Source: Pseudanabaena sp. BC1403 (GTDB lineage: Bacteria; Cyanobacteriota; Cyanobacteriia; Pseudanabaenales; Pseudanabaenaceae). From it: 64,000 bases of DNA. A model generated the notes under the pieces. It worked only from the letters and a program-made list of their open reading frames with translations, was not told the origin of the DNA and made no database searches. The stretch lies in the NCBI RefSeq assembly GCF_002914585.1, contig NZ_PDDM01000004.1:62001-126000 (forward strand), read 5' to 3'. Positions 60,716 to 64,000 of this stretch are shown here, piece by piece. Every line of letters begins with the position of its first letter. Position 1 is the first letter of the stretch. Made by a program: the position numbers and the translations under genes.

Positions 60716-61966
60716 TTACCCTTCATAGGAAGTTAGCTCTACTCCAGAAATACTGTACTTAATTTCTTTAAATCCACTCACATCTACTAGAGCACGCATC
60801 GATGTACTCAAATATAGTTTGCCAAATTTGCCTTTGTCTTGAGCCATCTTGGAAGCTACATTAACAGGGTTTCCCGCTATATCTCTAGTGCCAAATGGTA
60901 GATTAAAAATAAGAACTTCGCCTCGATCAATTCCTATCCGACAAGTGATATCTTGTGCTGCGAACTCTTGGCGAAATGTTTGGGCAAATTTTACCGCCGC
61001 GATCGCATCATCAAAAGCGTAAATTCCTAACGAGCTAACCACTTTAATTTCCGTGCCAGATGTTGCGTTTAGCAGTCGCAAGCCAATATCTTTCATTAAT
61101 GCTGAGAATGAGAGTTGATTAAACATGGAAACTTCATGGGCTTCCACTAATTCATTTTTACTCTCGATCATTACTACTACTTTGTTTTGAATATACTTAT
61201 CTACCAATGCATGAGCAAAATCTTGGTCGGTTAGTCGAATTTCATATTCCAATAAATCGGCATAAAAATCTTCAGAATAGGGGATTGGATAACGTTGATC
61301 GTTTGGCTGTAATCCTGATAATCTCTCGCCATCCAATACTCGATAAATATTGCCAATTTCAGTTACTAAATCATCACGTTTCTCAATAGTGAAGTTGTGA
61401 TTTGCTGGCAGGCGATCGCATATGGCTTGACTGATTAAGATCTCTCCACCACAGGTATGATTCTCAGCAATTTCTTCGATCTCATCTGCTTCTGCTCCAT
61501 ACAAACCACCACTAATCGAATAGAAATTACCATAATGAGCCCCAATCCCAATTTTGATTTGACAACTGTTAGCGATCGCATCTTGGATCGTTAGGAGTGT
61601 GGAAACAAGGGTAGATGCACTAAGGGAATCTGGATAGAACATTTGTGTATTGTCCGCTGCCCAAATCCCTACACTTTCTCCTCCGATCGCTTTCCCATAG
61701 CCATGTAAAATCTTTTTCGGCTGGTTGATGATAGCCAGAATCTCTAATAATCCCTTTTGCTGAGTCAGCTTAGTTAGTCCAACTGAGTCAGAAGATACAC
61801 TATATCCTTGGACTTTGTGACTCTTAAGTATTTGTAACGCATCCTCATAGGTTTGTTCGCTGCTCAACCATTGCTCAACCAATTTCAGTGGCAGTGCACC
61901 AATAATATCCTGCGTGATATCAAACAGGTTTGTGGAATAGCGTTTTTTGCTGAGCTTTTCTATCAT
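60716..61966 (-). CDS. Protein with two degenerate class III nucleotide-cyclase domains
   Basis: 416 residues, ATG 61966. Two cyclase-homology regions: residues about 95-225 (GESVGIWAADNTQMFYPDSL, IKIGIGAHYGNFYSISGGLY, EAEEIAE-like DEIEEIAENHTCGGEILIS) and about 260-405 (KVVVMIESKNELVEA, GTEIKVVSSLGIYAFDDAIA, CRIGIDRGEVLIFNLPFG, DIAGNPVNVASKMAQDKG). The metal Asp pair of active cyclases is not clearly kept in either. The chain may form a pseudo-dimer that binds nucleotide, or a weak cyclase. No sensor, GAF or membrane domain is attached. Convergent with lnt. Confidence 0.75.
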   Translation of the reverse strand: MIEKLSKKRYSTNLFDITQDIIGALPLKLVEQWLSSEQTYEDALQILKSHKVQGYSVSSDSVGLTKLTQQKGLLEILAIINQPKKILHGYGKAIGGESVGIWAADNTQMFYPDSLSASTLVSTLLTIQDAIANSCQIKIGIGAHYGNFYSISGGLYGAEADEIEEIAENHTCGGEILISQAICDRLPANHNFTIEKRDDLVTEIGNIYRVLDGERLSGLQPNDQRYPIPYSEDFYADLLEYEIRLTDQDFAHALVDKYIQNKVVVMIESKNELVEAHEVSMFNQLSFSALMKDIGLRLLNATSGTEIKVVSSLGIYAFDDAIAAVKFAQTFRQEFAAQDITCRIGIDRGEVLIFNLPFGTRDIAGNPVNVASKMAQDKGKFGKLYLSTSMRALVDVSGFKEIKYSISGVELTSYEG

Positions 61967-62017
61967 TGAAGCCTATTAGTTTTAGGTATATATCACGTTG
62001 CTACAACGCTTTTTACT

Positions 62018-62069
62018 AAAATCTGAACCAGAATAAAACTTTCAAAAAATTTATTCTGGTTCAGATTTT
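62018..62069. terminator. Hairpin terminator after the lipoxygenase gene
   Basis: 20-bp arms with stem AAAATCTGAACCAGAATAAA (62018-62037) and complement at 62050-62069; the right arm enters the lipoxygenase stop. Confidence 0.7.
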
Positions 62070-63966
62070 AGATATTAATACTTTGAGGAATCCGTGATGG
62101 TCTCAAATAGTTATAGTCCGTAACTCGTTTTTCATTACGAGACTTGATTGTTGACTCGATCGCCTTTAACTGATCTTGGAAATCGAGTAGGGGCTGCTTA
62201 ATGCGATCGTCATTGAAATAACTAGGCCCATACTCACCCAAGGTCGTGTAATAGACCGAACCAAGAATATAAGTCATCGTCAATTGGCTCTTAGCCTGAT
62301 CGATAGGAGGCAACATTGCAAAGAAATCTGCCTCGCTTGCACCTGTGGTTGAAGTTGGTGCAGGGGTATAGCCAGCTAGAGGAAATGCGGGAGCATAAAC
62401 CATCAAGTCGCCTTGGGGGAAGTTCACCGCCGCATGTTGAGCACTACCAGTAAAGATTAGTAGAGTTACAGCATTGACTAAATAATCAAAAGTGCGAATC
62501 TGTCCACTCTGTCCGAAACTAGTTACGCGACCACCATTGTCAGAAATGATTTCCTGTGCCCAAGCTTGCAGTTCCGAATCTCTAATCACATCATTGTCAT
62601 TGAAGTAATAGATCGATAGATAGCTTTTAACCCAAGTTGAAATAGCATCCCAAACTAACAAAGCATCATCGCGATAGGGATAGTCTGGCAATAGGTTTGG
62701 ATCATCAACTCCTCTCTTCTTCAAAGCTACAGGCAATATCGCCTCATCAAAGTTATAGGTTTTTACACCCTGAACTGAAAGTGCGCGAGACGAAGTAATC
62801 GTGCCTGCTAATAGACTATCAATGGTTCCACCTGCATTAATCAGTCCTGACTGAGCCGCATCATTAATCGCTAAAGTCCCTTGAAAATGTGGCTTTAGTA
62901 AAACATATAGAGGATGATTACTGGCGAGTTGGCGATTAGTAGCGATCGCAAAAGGCTCGATAAATAGATGAGTTCTACCCAAATGACTAATTAGTTCATG
63001 GTAATTAGCATCGGCAATTTGGACAACAGTTTTTGCTAGCATCCAGTTTGGCTCATCACCAGCTTGACAGACAAAGATGGGATTAGTATTCGGATCTTGT
63101 CCTAGTTGAATGGCGATCGGAGTCAGGCTCTTTTTCCCTTTAGGAATCGCAAATAGAGCTAAAGGTGCGTTGATATATTTCTGTTCTGATTTAGGGAAAG
63201 TGCCGCCTGCGATCGCGGTTAGTTCTACATAATCAGCCAAATACAAACGCCCTTCTGCTCCTGCCGCAGCTAAAGAATCACCAGCCAAAACCTTCTGGAA
63301 TTGCGCCTCAGTCAAGGGGAATTTGGCATCCAAAGCCTTAACCTTTTGAATCACTAGAGGATTAAAGCCAGCAACGCGTAACCTTGCAAATTCTGAATTG
63401 CTCTTAAAATTTTGACTGATTGCAGGTAGAGGAATAATCCAAAAAAGATTGTTGTATTCTTGAATGTTTGACCCTTCTAAATCAATTGGCTCATCTTCAA
63501 GAATTGTTGGCAATTCGGACAATAGTTCTATTAATGCATTTTCAGACTGAGACATGCTAGCTTCAAGCAAACGTTTTGAGAAGTCTAGTTGTTGTGCTTT
63601 AGATTTCTCTTTGTCAATGAATGCCGAAGGATTAGCTCGATCATTTAACAAAACTTTGACCACTACCTTCCCAACTAATAATCCCCAAGATAGAGAAAAT
63701 CTCTCATTCTTGGGAACCTTCTCTACCATTGGCAATGACTCAATATAGGTGTAGTTATATTGATAGAGTTGCCTAGATTGATTTAGAGATGCTTGACGCT
63801 GAGTAGTTGCGGGATCATTCTGAGGCAACAGCGGGTATTTGCTTGACTGCGATCGCCTTGATATTAAATTGGCTAAGTCTGTTAACTTAGCCGAAACGAA
63901 ATTTAATACTCTGGCAACACCACTCAAAAGCGAGAAGATCATGGATGCACCTTGAAATCTATACAT
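62068..63966 (-). CDS. Lipoxygenase
   Basis: 632 residues from ATG 63966, or 624 from ATG 63942, which has AAGGTGCA upstream; I cannot choose. This non-haem iron dioxygenase oxygenates polyunsaturated fatty acids to hydroperoxides. Iron ligands are in YHELISHLGRTHLFIEPF (two His), GSAQHAAVNFPQGDLM (His), nearby Asn, and the terminal Ile of PSRIPQSINI. HPLYVLLKPHFQGTLAIN is the usual second half of the motif. There is no PLAT domain, as in other bacterial members. The N-terminal 90 residues have a hydrophobic helix near 10-25 that could be a membrane anchor. Product specificity cannot be read here. Confidence 0.9.
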   Translation of the reverse strand: MYRFQGASMIFSLLSGVARVLNFVSAKLTDLANLISRRSQSSKYPLLPQNDPATTQRQASLNQSRQLYQYNYTYIESLPMVEKVPKNERFSLSWGLLVGKVVVKVLLNDRANPSAFIDKEKSKAQQLDFSKRLLEASMSQSENALIELLSELPTILEDEPIDLEGSNIQEYNNLFWIIPLPAISQNFKSNSEFARLRVAGFNPLVIQKVKALDAKFPLTEAQFQKVLAGDSLAAAGAEGRLYLADYVELTAIAGGTFPKSEQKYINAPLALFAIPKGKKSLTPIAIQLGQDPNTNPIFVCQAGDEPNWMLAKTVVQIADANYHELISHLGRTHLFIEPFAIATNRQLASNHPLYVLLKPHFQGTLAINDAAQSGLINAGGTIDSLLAGTITSSRALSVQGVKTYNFDEAILPVALKKRGVDDPNLLPDYPYRDDALLVWDAISTWVKSYLSIYYFNDNDVIRDSELQAWAQEIISDNGGRVTSFGQSGQIRTFDYLVNAVTLLIFTGSAQHAAVNFPQGDLMVYAPAFPLAGYTPAPTSTTGASEADFFAMLPPIDQAKSQLTMTYILGSVYYTTLGEYGPSYFNDDRIKQPLLDFQDQLKAIESTIKSRNEKRVTDYNYLRPSRIPQSINI

Positions 63967-64000
63967 CCATATATAAAACCTGAATGGTTTAATTAAGATA

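Noticed and set aside
1-64000. tRNA, rRNA or CRISPR arrays
   Set aside because: None was recognised by reading; a tRNAscan or CRISPR search could not be run.

Overview
The window looks like a cyanobacterial chromosome, probably Pseudanabaena-like. The octamer GCGATCGC (HIP1) is scattered through coding and non-coding DNA. Diagnostic cyanobacterial genes include ndhD, an SLH/OprB iron-type porin, PATAN-domain response regulators, an NblA-like peptide and a Pil/Hmp chemotaxis operon. The genus is an inference from general feel; no rRNA or other marker gene is present.

Layout. 0-2.9 kb: the 5' end of a polysaccharide deacetylase (cut by the window edge), a YdcF protein, then a decayed region with nested palindromes and an IS30-type transposase remnant. 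2.9-11.6 kb: a complete type IV pilus phototaxis/chemotaxis operon (pilG, two tandem pilH-like genes, pilI, pilJ, pilL and a second cheW-like gene). 11.7-33.5 kb: mainly housekeeping (Uma2 protein, purL, glk, HEAT protein, porin, hisF, FkbM methyltransferase, ndhD, aminotransferase, lgt, DUF2232, a LuxR-type regulator, HAD hydrolase, NblA-like peptide). It also holds a 1758-residue protein with a C-terminal Hsp70/actin-type ATPase. 34-40.2 kb: esterase, zinc ribbon, two family 2 glycosyltransferases, rnc and a NatB-like binding protein.

40.5-45.3 kb is the part most like an undescribed system. Six co-directional genes encode five unrecognised proteins, one of them membrane-anchored, and end in a repeat-bearing GH19 hydrolase without a signal peptide. 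Two of the unknowns share a short segment, which suggests related subunits. 45.4-59 kb: an ATPase, two type IV pilin-like genes, two tandem OGT/SPINDLY-type (GT41) glycosyltransferases, a further glycosyltransferase and several methyltransferases. This resembles a surface or pilin glycosylation island. It has recent scars: a 147-bp inverted-repeat element with an 8-bp target duplication inside a methyltransferase gene, and the 3' end of a third OGT gene fused to the same gene. 59-64 kb: lnt, a protein with two degenerate nucleotide-cyclase domains, and a lipoxygenase.

Most genes end in long, almost perfect hairpins whose stems differ but whose tips mostly read GC-NNN-GC. Two other elements (near 36.0 and 40.4 kb) share a five-part inverted-repeat architecture with different stem sequences.
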